This document shows positions 50,097-60,835 of a stretch of DNA of 64,000 nucleotides, in pieces. A program made the translations under genes and the position numbers. The notes beneath the pieces are model-generated. The model did not search any database, had not been told where the DNA came from, and saw only the letters and a program-made list of their open reading frames with translations. How positions within the stretch are numbered: the stretch's first letter is position 1; the number at the start of each line of letters is the position of its first letter. The stretch lies in NCBI GenBank assembly GCA_034440575.1, contig JAOTOL010000982.1, positions 62,001 to 126,000 of the forward strand, in the 5' to 3' direction. The DNA comes from Imbricaverruca yamaguchii. Lineage: Eukaryota; Arthropoda; Thecostraca; Neoverrucidae.

Positions 50097-51059
50097 TATT
50101 TACCACATAAACATGGAGAGTTTCAGCCAGTACAAAAGTTCAACAATATCACACAATGGAAATGTCCACACTCCGTGGGCCATCATTGGCCTCCAAACTG
50201 GAGGGGTGAAAAATAGGCCTCTCGATGTCCTCCGACAAGGGTGGATCCTGAGCCCAAAGAGACAAAATAATAAAACTCTCAAAGTGTTGATGCAAAAGAA
50301 ATGCATTAAGAACAAAATATAACCCATTCTAAGTTCACAAAATGCCTGTATGGTACCCCACCCCTTCGAAAAACAAGCCCCAAGTGATTTGACCACATTG
50401 TTTATGTTCTAACACAAGTTGACATACCCTTAGCATGACCAAGTTATCCATCTATGATTTACATCATCCAGATTAGTTCTATTGGAGTCGCCTGCCGGTT
50501 GTGTGAGAACACGAATGGCCGTTCATGCACACATTGTGAACCAGTCCTCAGTTTTCCGAACTCGCTCAGTACGTGTCATACCTACGTGCTTGGTGCGCTG
50601 CTTTTGTCAAAATGCATACGTGCAGCAATTCATTTCAAGCAGCACTTCAAGCAACAGCATTCCTGGAAAAAATAAACTGTTCACTTATAATATGACGGGC
50701 CAGGTGTAATGGAAGAAGGAAAACTTCATTGACCTCGCGAATGCTGAATTTTCTTGCATGTCGATATAACTTGAAGCACCTGCGTAAAAGTTACAGGTGA
50801 AATATAACCCATTAGTGCAATTCTTTATAGTTGACTCGAAATTAAAGTCACTATATAGCAATCGATTGATACGCATGGCCAGACGCAATTGCAAAATATC
50901 TTACCGATGAATGCATCAGACAACACGAAAAAAGTCTATCTGCCTTTTAAAAGCAACATCGGTGGTCGAATTTAGGTATGTGAATATTCACGGTACGGCG
51001 CGAAGAGTTTATCACCGGAGATACCCTCAACAACATACTTCGACTTAAGATATATTTAA

Positions 51060-51400
51060 GATACATCAGATGCGATGTGAATGTGCTGTTGCCGCATGGA
51101 GTAGGCAGGACCAAATTCTGGACGGGACGCAGTGGGCGGGGCCAGGTCGGAGTAGGCGGAGTCAGGTGACCAGCTGAATGGGGTGAGCAGGACCAGAGGG
51201 TGTGCAGAGTAATATGCGGCGCCAGGTGCGGAGCAAGATGGGTGGGCAGGATGGGGTGGGCAGGACGGGGGGATGTGCACCGTTGGAGAAGGCGGCGTCA
51301 GGTGCCCAGCGGGACGGGGTGGGCGGGGCCAGGAGATGTACAGGATCGGAGCGGACAGTGTCTGAGTGTGTGACAGGGCGAAGTAGGCGTGATCTCTGTG
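51060..51400 (+). repeat. Degenerate G-rich repeat in the U11 intron
   Basis: An imperfect run of ggtgggcagga-like units of variable spacing is seen, with open frames on both strands that are low in complexity. No coding signal was found. Confidence 0.5.
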
Positions 51401-51617
51401 ACAAGATGCTGCGTGTGTGGTTGGAAGAAGCTGGACACGTGTCTTCTAGGTAGTGTTTGCGATAAGATCGACTTCTTGTTTATCGTTCTAGGCCAGTGTG
51501 TAGCATTGCAATCCATCAAACAAAGCAACACCCAGAACTAGCCCTGACAACAGAAAAGCATCACAATAACCAACCAAACGACCGTCGCCATGGTTACGGC
51601 TGGCCAAGCTGACTCAC

Positions 51618-51715
51618 CCGAGTCCTCCACGTGTCCCGCCGCCCTGTCCTTCATCAGCTGTCTGTGGTGGACGGCACAGTACAGGCGACCCTCGTCACTG
51701 GCGTACGTGTCGACT
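51618..51715 (-). CDS. EPLIN-like gene exon U11: LIM domain 1, second half
   Basis: The exon is 98 nt; acceptor ttgcag|AGTCGAC supplies the third base of a split Thr codon, and donor TCGG|GTGAGTC leaves one base (phase 1). The peptide VDTYASDEGRLYCAVHHRQL gives the last two zinc ligands (C-x2-H) and completes LIM1. It lacks the GNYDEGFG tail seen after LIM2 and ends HVEDS. Phase 1 allows splicing to D1, or to an internal acceptor in A1 (cctgttgcag|CG, position 41887). If neither is used the gene would end in the 9.7-kb interval to the left, where no terminal exon was found. Confidence 0.9.
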
Positions 51716-52774
51716 CTGCAACACAGTCAGGACGATTGGTGGTAGCACAATCGATACTCATGGACGGCACCAGCTCCCTTATGCTGGAACAGAGCGAACG
51801 CCTGTGGCGAATTGGGGTGAAGGTGGTTCGAGCGTCACTCTACTGGTTTGGTTAGCACATCATAAATATCAGTCTGTTAGCGCATATATTATAGGTGTAG
51901 TGGTCTACTCAATCCTAGCATCACCAATACTTGTTCACTGCTACACCAGTTCCCTAAACAAATACTGCAAGTGGATTCGCTGTTTCACCTCTTGATCCTG
52001 AATGGCTGCTCTGCTTCTCCATCAGTTCTAAACTTGCCGTAACTCATCACTGACCCAAATGGTTGGCGACGGTGCAATCTAAATGCACATATATGCAATA
52101 AGTGATTGTAAGAGGCTCGGGTTTCGGTCTCACAAAGTACACTGGCTGATCTGTCTCCAAATAAATTGTGCCTCGAATTAATCTGGAACGTAAGTATAGG
52201 AATATAAGCACTACCCATGATTGGGACAATTAAAAGTTTGACCTTAGCTGGGTGGTGATATGTTTAGTTTACTGACAGAATCACGTATCCGTTGTCCATG
52301 GATCACCCGTTGTACTCAAATAAGGAACTACCTGTGTAGCAAGCGCGTGACTAAATAACCACATTTTCCACTCTGAACGCAACACGGCCTGGCTACCGTA
52401 CCACCGACTGCCTGGCCTTGAGCGCACGCGCGTATATTCACGTGCCATGGAAACTACAATTTGCACCACCCACTACCGGCTCATCCGTCAGTGAAACGGC
52501 AATAGCCAGAACCCTTCGCATGAACATAGTGAGAAAGTTCGCAGACGTTTGCGAATCAGTGCCCCTTAAGTGGGTCAGCTGGCAGTGCCGCTGGGCAGGA
52601 AGTGAGTGGCAGGTGGCCACTGGAGGAGCGACGAGACACCGCAAGCGGCGAGCCGCAACCCACCCCGTAATCACTGGCGTACAGGCCGCTATTTACTGTG
52701 ATGGATGTCCATGCACGACCCGGGGGCGTACTAGGGGCGGCCCGGCCTTCCGGCGGCGGTCACATCATGGCGAC

Positions 52775-53035
52775 CGTGTACAGACACGGGTCGACCTAGT
52801 GATCTGGCAGCCTGGATCACAGAACCGAGGAGACGGACGTATACAGACACGGGTCGACCTCATGGTCGGGTAGTCAGGATCGCAGACGCGTGGAGACGGA
52901 CGTTTACATATATGGGTCGACCTCATGCTCAGGTATCCGGGAACACAGACCCGGGGAGACGGACGTATACAGACACGGGTCGACCTCATGATCTGGTAGC
53001 CAGGATCACAGACGCGGGAGACGGTGGGAGAGCCC
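52775..53035 (+). repeat. 63-bp minisatellite inside the LIM1 intron
   Basis: Four units share agacggacgtatacagacac followed by a gggtcgacct core. The interval separates the two halves of LIM domain 1. Its open frames are repeat artefacts. Confidence 0.85.
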
Positions 53036-53241
53036 ACATGGACCGGCCGGATGTTAGTTGATTGGTCCGGAGCATGGAAATCGCAACATCAGCTGGTTAC
53101 TGGTGGCGCTTCATTCAGTCAGCACACCAGCCGTCATCTTGACCTGTTATCCGGACCTACGCGCCGACTGGCACCCCCCACCCCTCCGCCTTCTCTCAGC
53201 TCGATGCAGTGCAGTCAGATGTTTACGAGGAGTCTACTCAC

Positions 53242-53375
53242 GTGACTTGTTTTCCACAGTCGGAGCAGCGGAAGCAGTTCTTGTGCCAAACAGCCTTCTC
53301 GGCGCTGACACGCTCCATCTGGAACACCTGACGGCCGCACGAGCGGCACTGGGAGCTGGCCGCCTCGGCCGGGTC
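53242..53375 (-). CDS. EPLIN-like gene exon U10: LIM domain 1, first half
   Basis: The exon is 134 nt, starts in phase 0 (gccag|GAC) and ends with two leftover bases (GTCAC|GTGAGTAG). After a short lead DPAEAASSQ come CRSC, 17 residues, HKNC, FRC and SDC: six zinc ligands, all of zinc site 1 and the first two Cys of site 2. FQMERV corresponds to the YPMERL segment of EPLIN-type LIM domains. LIM domains are zinc-bound protein-interaction modules. The intron falls five residues after the sixth ligand, exactly as in LIM domain 2 of this locus. Confidence 0.92.
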
Positions 53376-53675
53376 CTGGCGACAGGGAGCACCTCAGAAC
53401 ACAGCGCGACACAGAAACACCAGCACGAGTTGCTGCCAGCATCTCATGTATAATAAACCCCAATACAAATAAATCAGCGACAAAAACCATGTTAGTTGAA
53501 GCTTGCCCGAAAACGGGAGTACCATAAGCCCCTGAGCCATTTTCCTCCAATAGCTTGTGCTTGTGCGATATTGGCCACGGTACAGTGAAGCCCAAGAATA
53601 ATGCAGTCGCCCATGAGCCTATCATATTATACAGCACTCTGGTGGACAGCAACACCACTCTAGCACGCCACACAC

Positions 53676-53768
53676 CTTACTGAACTTCTGGATGGCCTTG
53701 GAGCTGTCGAACGACCTGACGTGGATACGGGTATGGTCTGCCGGCTCGTCCTTGCCGAAACCGGAGCG
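53676..53768 (-). CDS. EPLIN-like gene exon U9 (31-codon module leading into LIM1)
   Basis: The exon is 93 nt and phase 0 to phase 0, with acceptor cctacag|CGC and donor AAG|GTGTGTGG. The peptide opens RSGFGKDEPADHTRIHV and ends SSKAIQKFSK. The end resembles the short basic stretch that precedes the LIM domain in EPLIN proteins (a KAMKKF-like segment, recalled from the human protein). It joins in frame to the first half of LIM domain 1. Confidence 0.82.
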
Positions 53769-54435
53769 CTGTAGGAGAACAGGTGCCTTCAACGCTGCCC
53801 AAGACAATGGCGCTGACTAAACCAGAGACAGCTACGCTGTGTTCGGCGATACCAAAGTCGTGATGTGCAAATGCGTTGTCCAGTACAATGCAAACACGTG
53901 AGCAAGCCCGCCACCAAAGCATTTCGTTGGTTTAACGATTGTGTGCAGACCAATACCAGGCATACAGACGAAAAACACAAGTTAGTAGCTCGGAGTTCAG
54001 ACCACCACCGCCAGAGCATCCACATGAGTCGAACGATGGTGTCCGTCAGAAGTCCACGGAGTGCCGTGCGGTCAAAACAGGGTGAAACACGGCGTCGCCG
54101 GAGCGATTCGCACAGCGAAACCGAGCCGACAGAGGTGTGTCGGGCCTCCACCTGGTGGCCAGCCGACAGCCCACTGACGGAGTCGGCTGGAGGAGCGGTG
54201 CAGACAGAGCGACCCGCGGGGTCAGACACCGCTCTCGGGCTACACTGACACAGCCAGAGTCGCTCCCAGTCGGGGGCGCTGCAACAGAAGAAGACCTGTC
54301 ACCGAAGCCCGGTGGACAGTCTCGAGGCCGGCGTGCCGGAGAGTCTGGCTACCGAGAGAGGGAGAGAGTGGAGACAGAGAGAGAGAGAGAGGAGGGCGGC
54401 TGGTGGCGGGCCGAGGCGTCGGCCGCCGGCCTTAC

Positions 54436-54528
54436 CACTGTCGGGACATGAACCGTCAGTCTGTCGAGGTCGCCGCCCGGCGGCGCCGGCGGCTCGCGCA
54501 GCTGGGTCAGGTCACAGAAGCTGGCCCG
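54436..54528 (-). CDS. EPLIN-like gene exon U8 (31-codon module)
   Basis: The exon is 93 nt and phase 0 to phase 0, with acceptor gttacag|CGG and donor GTG|GTAAGGCC. The peptide starts RASFCDLTQLREPP and ends LDRLTVHVPTV. The start matches U6 (RASYNDLSRL) and the end is a variant of the VSVKAL motif. It has the same length as U9, which suggests that modules multiplied by exon duplication. Confidence 0.82.
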
Positions 54529-54614
54529 CTGTAACAGGGCCGGCACCCTGAGCCGGCGACACTGTACACACGCCGGCACGCCGGCATCTGACGGCTCAGC
54601 TTCATACCAAGCGC

Positions 54615-54825
54615 AGTTTAGTACCCATAACGCATCATTCTGTAGTAGACGGGTCCCGGTTGTCCCCATAGCGCATCAGTCTGCAGTAGACGGACTCGAG
54701 TTGTCCCCATAGCGGATCGGTCTGTAGCAGACGGGCCCGAGTTGTCCCCATAGCAATTTAGTTTGTAGTAGACGGGTCTCGGTTGTCCCCATAGCGCATC
54801 AGTCTGTAGTAGACTCACAAACCCC
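54615..54825 (+). repeat. 41-bp minisatellite in the U7-U8 intron
   Basis: Five units have a ccccatagcgcatcagtctg core at regular 41-bp steps (54664, 54705, 54746, 54787, plus a diverged first unit near 54622). It ends about 90 bp from the acceptor side of exon U8. Confidence 0.85.
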
Positions 54826-55277
54826 ACACACTAACACTGCGAAGACAGCGGACGCAATTAACCACACTGCACACGGACTTAAGCTAGGACCGGCTAAGTT
54901 TAGCGGCAAAAGTCTGGAGAGGCACCGTTCCCATAAACTATTGGCGTACGAGCAGAATTAAACCACAATTTCGGACTTAAAAGTAGTCCAACCATTAGGG
55001 GACTCGCAACAAATTGGGAAGCTGAAGTTTTTGGAACTGCTCGAGCTCCATGCATACGAACACACACACCCCGGAATATACATTCATGTCCCTGGGTATC
55101 ATCGAACAGTGTGTGGATGTTGGAGCTCCCATTGCAACACGGGGGTTACAGTTATGAGGCCTGCTACAGCTCAGCGCACACATCAACTAGATACACAACC
55201 CGTGCTGCTTCGCCATGAGACCGATCCCACCGCCGGTTGGCAGTGACCAGAGCCGCCAGCGGACTGGCGTGGCGTAC

Positions 55278-55418
55278 CAGCGCTTTGACGGAGACCCGCG
55301 AGAACACGTCACAGTCGCGCAGGCCGCTGCTGCGCTCCGCGGCCTGCCGTGGCGGCGCGACGGCCGGCCGGCGCGGCGCCGAACTCAGCCTCAGGTCACC
55401 CTCTGACCTGTACCGGCT
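55278..55418 (-). CDS. EPLIN-like gene exon U7 (47-codon module)
   Basis: The exon is 141 nt, phase 0 to phase 0, with donor CTG|GTACGCC. The peptide starts SRYRSEGDLRLSS, has a basic Pro/Ala/Arg middle and ends CDVFSRVSVKAL, nearly the same end as U5. The acceptor (gacaaag|AGC) is the weakest in the block; it was chosen because it gives phase 0 and places RYRSEGDL like the RxS-x-DL starts of the other modules. The 5' edge may therefore be off by a few codons. Confidence 0.7.
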
Positions 55419-56083
55419 CTTTGTCAGGGAGGTCGGGGGCGTCGCGGGCGAGGCGTCCTGCGGCACCGTTAGCAGGTCAGTTGTGAGTAGTGCGGGCTGG
55501 GCACAGACGCCACAGTCGACAGCCATCCAGTCTAAGCAATGCAACGCGCAAGCAGGTTAGTGGGCATGGCGTTAAAGATGGGCGTAGCGTATACGTTTGT
55601 AGCTTAGTGGCGGCTGTCGAGTGGAAGGGTAAGTGTCTTTAGGCTGGGGGAGAGCAGGGAAGATCCATTTATAGTCGATTCTTTTTATGCAATATTGATA
55701 TCATCTAGTCCCAGAGTCGTGAGGATCAATGCTAAACTTGCTCAAAGTTATAGGGGCTACTGTTTCCCAACCTGTCTGCCATCACTTCTGGTCCACACAC
55801 CCTTGTGATTGTCGCTCGTGGTGGTCACTCACAAGGTAGACTGTAAAACTGTCTGTCGGTGATCTCGTTCATGAAATTCATTACTAGCAAGACATGTTCG
55901 CATAACGCAAGCACAAATAACGTTATCCCACTGCGCTTGCAATAGCACAACTGGCATGGGGCCTCCCGAAGCTCCTCATGAAACCTAAGCAGCATCGAGC
56001 TCGCGAGCCCCTCCATGAGTAGCAGCGGGCTCCTGAGAGTCGGGTGCGCTTTAACTGACCGGACGGACAGTGCTGCCACCTAC

Positions 56084-56125
56084 CTGAACGGCAGGTGACA
56101 CGTGGCTCCGTGCGGCGGCCGGCGC
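56084..56125 (-). CDS. Possible 14-codon micro-exon of the EPLIN-like gene
   Basis: These 42 nt lie between a good acceptor (gtggcttcag|GCG) and donor (CAG|GTAGGTGG), phase 0 to phase 0. They would add APAAARSHVSPAVQ between U6 and U7 without a frameshift. There is no homology support and the segment is short, so a chance pairing of splice-like sites is quite possible. Confidence 0.35.
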
Positions 56126-56864
56126 CTGAAGCCACGAGCGAGGCACAGGTGATGCCTGCAGACCGGGCAAGTCGATGGCGCTCGTGCTCTGCGCCAAGCG
56201 TTACGGAAGCGGGTATTAGTCAAGCGGATTGGAGCATGGATTATTCACTTAGATTATGCATATGGATGATTTCATTCTTCAGCACCAAGGTTAGCGGCAG
56301 AAGCTAAACACGAATTCACGGAGAGGAGTAAAGAAGCTTGCCACAATATTTCATAAACTTTGACAATTTTATAGGGTTATATAGTTGTCAAACGGCGAAA
56401 AATCTTCCTGTTTGACCATCTGTTGATACGGATTCTGGATACACGTAGGGAATTTGACCAGATTCGCTCAGACTTGCGATCGACAAACATAGCCTAAATG
56501 TTGCTGATGGCAAGAACAAAGATATGTTTAGTCATGAACCTTGGAGGTTGAGTAGGGTTAGAAAAAGAAAGAGACGTGTCTAGCCAATTGCAGCATTAAT
56601 CTGGAAGCGCTACAGGGAGAAATGTACAACTGAGCCGGCTTAGTTTAGTTGGATGGTCCTTGGCTCGTGACCACAAACGTTGCATAAAAGTGCGTCTCAA
56701 GGGGCACAACAAAGGCTCTTTTGACTGCCATGATCAGGCCATTAAATCTAGACACATTGTGAGATTTTCTGGAGCTAAAAATGCAAAGAAGCCTCACGCT
56801 GCACACATTGCTCTGAAATTTCCGTGGCCAGTAATCACCAGCTATCTTATGCTGCTATTGTCCA

Positions 56865-57035
56865 GAGAGGGCCGGTGTTCAACAGGCCTGTGGTACGGGT
56901 ACAGTCTCGGGGAGGCACGGCGCTCACCAGGTTTCTGATACTGCTAAAGTCCGGGAGGATGATCGACGCTCATCAGGTCTGTGATGCCCTTACAGTCGGC
57001 GGTTCCGTGCTCACCAGGTCTCTGATACTGTTACA
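56865..57035 (+). repeat. About 45-bp minisatellite overlapping the U6 splice donor
   Basis: Four imperfect units place donor-like ctcaccagg landmarks at 56878 (decayed), 56923, 56969 (GT lost) and 57010 (the real donor). The 56923 copy still reads ACCTG|GTGAGCGC on the minus strand and could act as an alternative 5' splice site. Confidence 0.75.
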
Positions 57036-57191
57036 GCGTGGGGCCGGTCTGGGCGCCAGTTCCGCCGGCTCCAGCCCCGCCGGCGCCAGCCCCGCCGGCG
57101 CCAGCCCCGCCGGCGCCAGCTCCGCCGGCGCCAGCTCGGCGTCAGCGCCACACTCGTCCGACAGTCTACTCAGGTCGTTGTAGCTGGCGCG
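57015..57191 (-). CDS. EPLIN-like gene exon U6 (59-codon module with internal repeats)
   Basis: The exon is 177 nt and phase 0 to phase 0, with acceptor cccccag|CGC and donor CTG|GTGAGCAC. The peptide opens RASYNDLSRLSDECG and closes with CNSIRDL. Between them lies an in-frame 15-bp tandem repeat (about 57056-57135) that encodes five-residue units of the LAPAG/LAPAE type. The repeat preserves frame and makes a flexible Ala/Pro spacer, so its length may vary between individuals. The donor is also the last copy of a minisatellite that lies downstream in the intron. Confidence 0.82.
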
Positions 57192-57974
57192 CTGGGGGAC
57201 CGTGCCAGTCAGAGTCGGCCGAGTCTGGTTAGACAATCGCGTCGTCGTCGGCCAGTCAGTGGCACCGACTCGGTTAGTAGCTGCGCTGTTAGCCAACACC
57301 CCGGCCTCGGCGGCCCCAGCTATGTTACCGATACACAGGTCAATCGAGGCTGATGAAAGGTCGTCACGGACAAAGTTCCGATCAAACGCTATGTTAAAAT
57401 ACAGAGTTGGGAGAATGCCAACTAACCAATGCCAGCGTGATGTAATACAGAGCAAAGCTGTTTTGCATTGCGCTGGTATTTACCACGGTGAAGACGAGTT
57501 TGTCAGCTAATAGAAAGGATAAATGCATCCCAAGATGCATCACAGGTCGACAGAGTCATACGTAACACGAACAGCTCACGCTGAACGACTCGGGCACGGT
57601 GCGGCATCACCCGTGCCACTTGTCCCAGACTGTGGAACACCAGATCGCCGGGCGTCACGCAGCCTCCGGCCGACCGCGGCTCAACATGCACACTGTGCTC
57701 GCGTCGTTATCGTAAAAAGGCGTGCTAGAACAGCTCGGTCGTGACAGGTGCGGTGCAATATAGCAGGCGTCCAGAAATTAACTGCAGCAGCTCGTACCCA
57801 CCATAGTCTTGCGGGGCCGCACAGAACCAAGCGAAGCGCAATGTTTAGCATTGATGTTGCCATAGCATTCGACTTTCGATCCACGAAATCAGCAGAGAAC
57901 GGTGACCGACAGCAGATGCTCTAGATAAACATCGAAGAAATGCAGCGCTTCATGCGGAGGGCGCACCAACTTAC
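57192..57974 (-). other. Intron U5-U6, nothing recognised
   Basis: This 0.8-kb interval has moderate GC and scattered open frames on both strands. No exon with matching phase and splice sites was found. Confidence 0.5.
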
Positions 57975-58076
57975 TAGCGCTTTAACTGACACGCCTATGC
58001 ACGCGCTCTTCAGCCAGTCGCGCTGTTGGCTGTCGGGAGGCGCTTCGTACCGGCTCAAGTCATCCCAGCTGATCCG
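57975..58076 (-). CDS. EPLIN-like gene exon U5 (34-codon module)
   Basis: The exon is 102 nt and phase 0 to phase 0, with acceptor tctag|CGG and donor CTA|GTAAGTTG. The peptide starts RISWDDLSRYEAPPD and ends CIGVSVKAL, the clearest form of the module: an aromatic-acidic-Leu start and a VSVKAL end. Spliced to U6 it makes VSVKAL|RASYNDLSRL. Module function is unknown. By analogy with the Phe-Glu motif of EPLIN proteins it may be a short binding element, which is inference. Confidence 0.85.
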
Positions 58077-58255
58077 CTAGAGGCCCAGACCGATCGGTTA
58101 GTCCAGCACCATCCCAGCTGGTCCGCCACAGATCCAGACCGATTGGTTAGTCCAGTACCATTCCACCTGGTCCACTACAGATCCAGACCGATTGGTTAGT
58201 CCAGTACCATCCCAGCTGGTCCGCTACAGATCTGGACCGATTGGTTAGTCCAGTA
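58050..58255 (+). repeat. 49-bp minisatellite overlapping the U5 splice acceptor
   Basis: Four units have exact 49-bp spacing of the catcccagct-like landmark (58061, 58110, 58159, 58208). On the minus strand each extra unit contains a tag|CGG-type acceptor followed by codons close to the RISWD start of exon U5, so the true splice site is the last copy in an array. Confidence 0.85.
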
Positions 58256-59142
58256 CTATTACTACAACATGCATTTTCACTCAGCCAGAATGTACAACAT
58301 TCAACAATATATAAACATGTGTATCTACAACATAGGCAAGCAAACATGCAATGTCGCAGTCTAGTTCATCGTGCAAATATGTATCAGTAGGTTGCACAAA
58401 CACATAGCTTAGAAAGACGTTTGTTTCATTGTCACTAAGAATGAAGCACCAGTGGTGGTGTCCTCCGCACGGATGTTCTGCACCTTCTGTGTCCACAACG
58501 CAGTACCGATGAAACATAAAATTACACCATGTGTTGTGCTATTCGTCACCTGAGGAAATCCATGCAATTCACCTTGTCCGTTTGAGGGGTGGTCCGACGT
58601 CACCCACCCACTCCACAAGCGATATTGCAGCCAAGCAGCCAAGAATTGAATGAATTGATTAAGGTATTTATACGAACATTACAAAACTGGAATGGAGATA
58701 AAACGCTGTAATATGAGTGAAATATGATATATAAATGTGAATTTCAGAGCTTAATTTGAGACTATCTCAGACAGATCTAGTGGATGGCTCGGTCGAACTT
58801 ATGAACACCAGACGTTGGGAGAAGTATCGACTCGTGATCTGCCTAATGGGTCACTAGTTGGAAAATGTTGAGCTTTGATGTCATTAGATTTGTTTCGCGA
58901 CACGCGATCTGCCGGCTATGTTACACGGTTCGTGCCCGGTCAGGGAAGAGGTGACGATGGCATGAGAGAGAGAAGGCTGGAGAGAGGCGCCCGGCGGGCG
59001 AACGTTAGCCCCTCCCAACAGCAGCATGTACGAGAGTCCCACTTCTGGCACAGCGTGAGCGTGCACGCTGTTCAGACCAGCGGCCGCTGTGCGATGAGCT
59101 GCTGTTGCCGCTGTGCCTGCTGTGACGGACGCCGCGACTCAC

Positions 59143-59328
59143 CAGCTTGTCGATGCTGACTCCCGTCTTGATGGTGCGGGCGGGTCGGTCGGCCGTCAAC
59201 ACGCGGCGGCCCTGGGCCTGCTGCACGTACGCCGCCCGGATCGAGGTGAGGCTGAGACCGGCCGGCACGTCGGCGGCCCGCGGGGGAGGGGCCGGCTCCA
59301 GCGGCTCAGCAGACGAGTACACCGACTT
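59143..59328 (-). CDS. EPLIN-like gene exon U4 (62-codon module)
   Basis: This exon is 186 nt and phase 0 to phase 0, with donor CTG|GTGAGTCG. I chose acceptor cccgcag|AAG because it gives phase 0 and a KSVYSS start matching U3's KNTY. An alternative acceptor 17 nt upstream (gacag|GTACC) would break frame with U3. The peptide is Pro/Ala-rich, then SLTSIRAAYVQQAQ (an internal copy of the motif), then TIKTGVSIDKL at the end. Decoy copies of its acceptor lie in the upstream minisatellite. Confidence 0.8.
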
Positions 59329-59552
59329 CTGCGGGTACGGGGTACCTGTCACGTGGTCTGCGAGAGGTGTCAGGGGAGAGAGGCAGACGAGTACACATAC
59401 CTTATGCGGGCACGGGGTACCTGTCGCATGGTCTGTGAGAGGTGTCATGGGGCCAGACGAGTATACCAGCTTCTGCGGATACGAGGTACCTGTCACGTGG
59501 TCTGTGAAAGGTGGCAGGGGAGGCAGGTGAGTACACTGACTTCTGTGGGTAC
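59311..59552 (+). repeat. 70-bp minisatellite overlapping the U4 splice acceptor
   Basis: About four imperfect units of 69-75 bp have the landmark cttctgcggg at 59326, 59401 (cttatgcggg), 59470 and 59540. Read on the minus strand each unit carries an acceptor-like cgcag followed by the first codons of U4, so the array duplicates the exon's 5' edge. A LINE interrupts it at 59552/59553. Confidence 0.85.
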
Positions 59553-60835
59553 AGATCGTGTCTCACAAACCTCTTGGACTTTTTGAACTTCGCCACAGAA
59601 CAATTTGATCAGGGAAATCAGGTTGATGTAGCATATCTTGACTTTAGTAAGGCCTTTGACAAGGTACCCCATAAACGGTTAATGATACAGCTTCAGTCCC
59701 ATGGTATTGCAGGTAGCATCTTAAAATGGATAGAGTTGTGGCTTTCAGATAGACAGCAAAGAGTGATGCTAAATGGTACAAAGTCATCATGGCAAAATGT
59801 TCTTAGTGGAGTCCCCCAGGGGTCAGTACTAGGGCCATTACTGTTCATTATATTTGTAAATAACATTGAAAGTGGCCTAAGCAGTAAAGTTTTGAAATTT
59901 GCAGATGATTTGAAGGTCTTTAGGGCAATAACAGGCCAGGATGAGCATATCTCGCTGCAAAAAGACTTAGACGAACTTGTGAAGTGGTCCGAAGAATGGC
60001 AAATGAAACTTAACTTTGATAAGTGCAAAATCATGCATGTAGGTAAGCAGCATATGAAGGCTCCATACTTGATGGGTGGCCAAGTGCTATCAGTGACTCA
60101 ACAGGAGAAGGATTTAGGTGTTATTCTAAACACAAAACTGGGAGCATCAGAACAGACCAAGGAAGCCAGGAAGAAGGCACTGAGAATGCTCGGGGCAATA
60201 AATAGGAATGTATCATACAGAAGTGAGGAAGTGATCAGGAAGCTTTACTGTGCATACGTCAGGCCACATTTGGAATACTGCATCCAAGCTTGGTCTCCTA
60301 GCTATGAAAAAGATTGTTGGTTTTTGGAGAGAGTACAAAAGAGGGCTACAAAAATGGTTAATGGCATAAGCAACCTGGCATATGAGGAAAGATTGAAGAA
60401 ATTGAATATGTTTTCACTTAGATATAGAAGGCTGAGAGGAGATCTCATCGAGGTCTTTAAATTTGTCAATGGTCTGGAGAGGGGATACCTTGGGGAAATG
60501 TTTGAATTTAACAGAAATGATGCAATTAGAGGTCATAAATTGAAAATTAAAATTAACCACAGCAGAACAAGGTTAAGGCAAACTTTCTTCACCAACAGGG
60601 TAGTGGAACACTGGAACCAGCTGCCAGAAAACATAGTCAGTAGCAGCACATTGAACATCTTTAAAAATAGCATAGACAATCATTATAAGAATAGAGGGCT
60701 TGCTTTTCAGTATTACAGGGAGGGCTGATTGGCAGATTTGGTGGGCAACTGGTTCAGTCTACAGAGTGCAACCAAGAAGGGCCCTTGTGGCTCAGAGTTG
60801 CACTAATCTTTTATGTCTTTATGTCTTTATGTCTA
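59553..60835 (+). mobile_element. CR1/L2-like non-LTR retrotransposon, 5'-truncated, with a long open RT frame
   Basis: A reverse-transcriptase frame stays open from before the insertion edge to the stop at 60726-60728, about 390 codons of element sequence. Motifs in order are SCLTNLL, LDFSKAFDKVPHKRL, GVPQGSVLGPLLF, the catalytic FADD box near 59910, LNFDKCKIMHVG and the C-terminal RPHLEYCIQAW region. The endonuclease and start of the RT are missing, so it cannot be autonomous as it stands. The 3' end is a short UTR closing with TTTATGTC repeats, as in CR1-type elements. It lies antisense to the LIM gene in the U3-U4 intron and cleanly interrupts a 70-bp minisatellite. The open frame suggests a fairly recent insertion. 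Confidence 0.9.

Noticed and set aside
59345..59345. Alternative U4 acceptor gacag|GTACC
   Set aside because: It would give 203 nt and a phase that cannot join U3; the site at 59328 keeps frame and gives a start matching U3.
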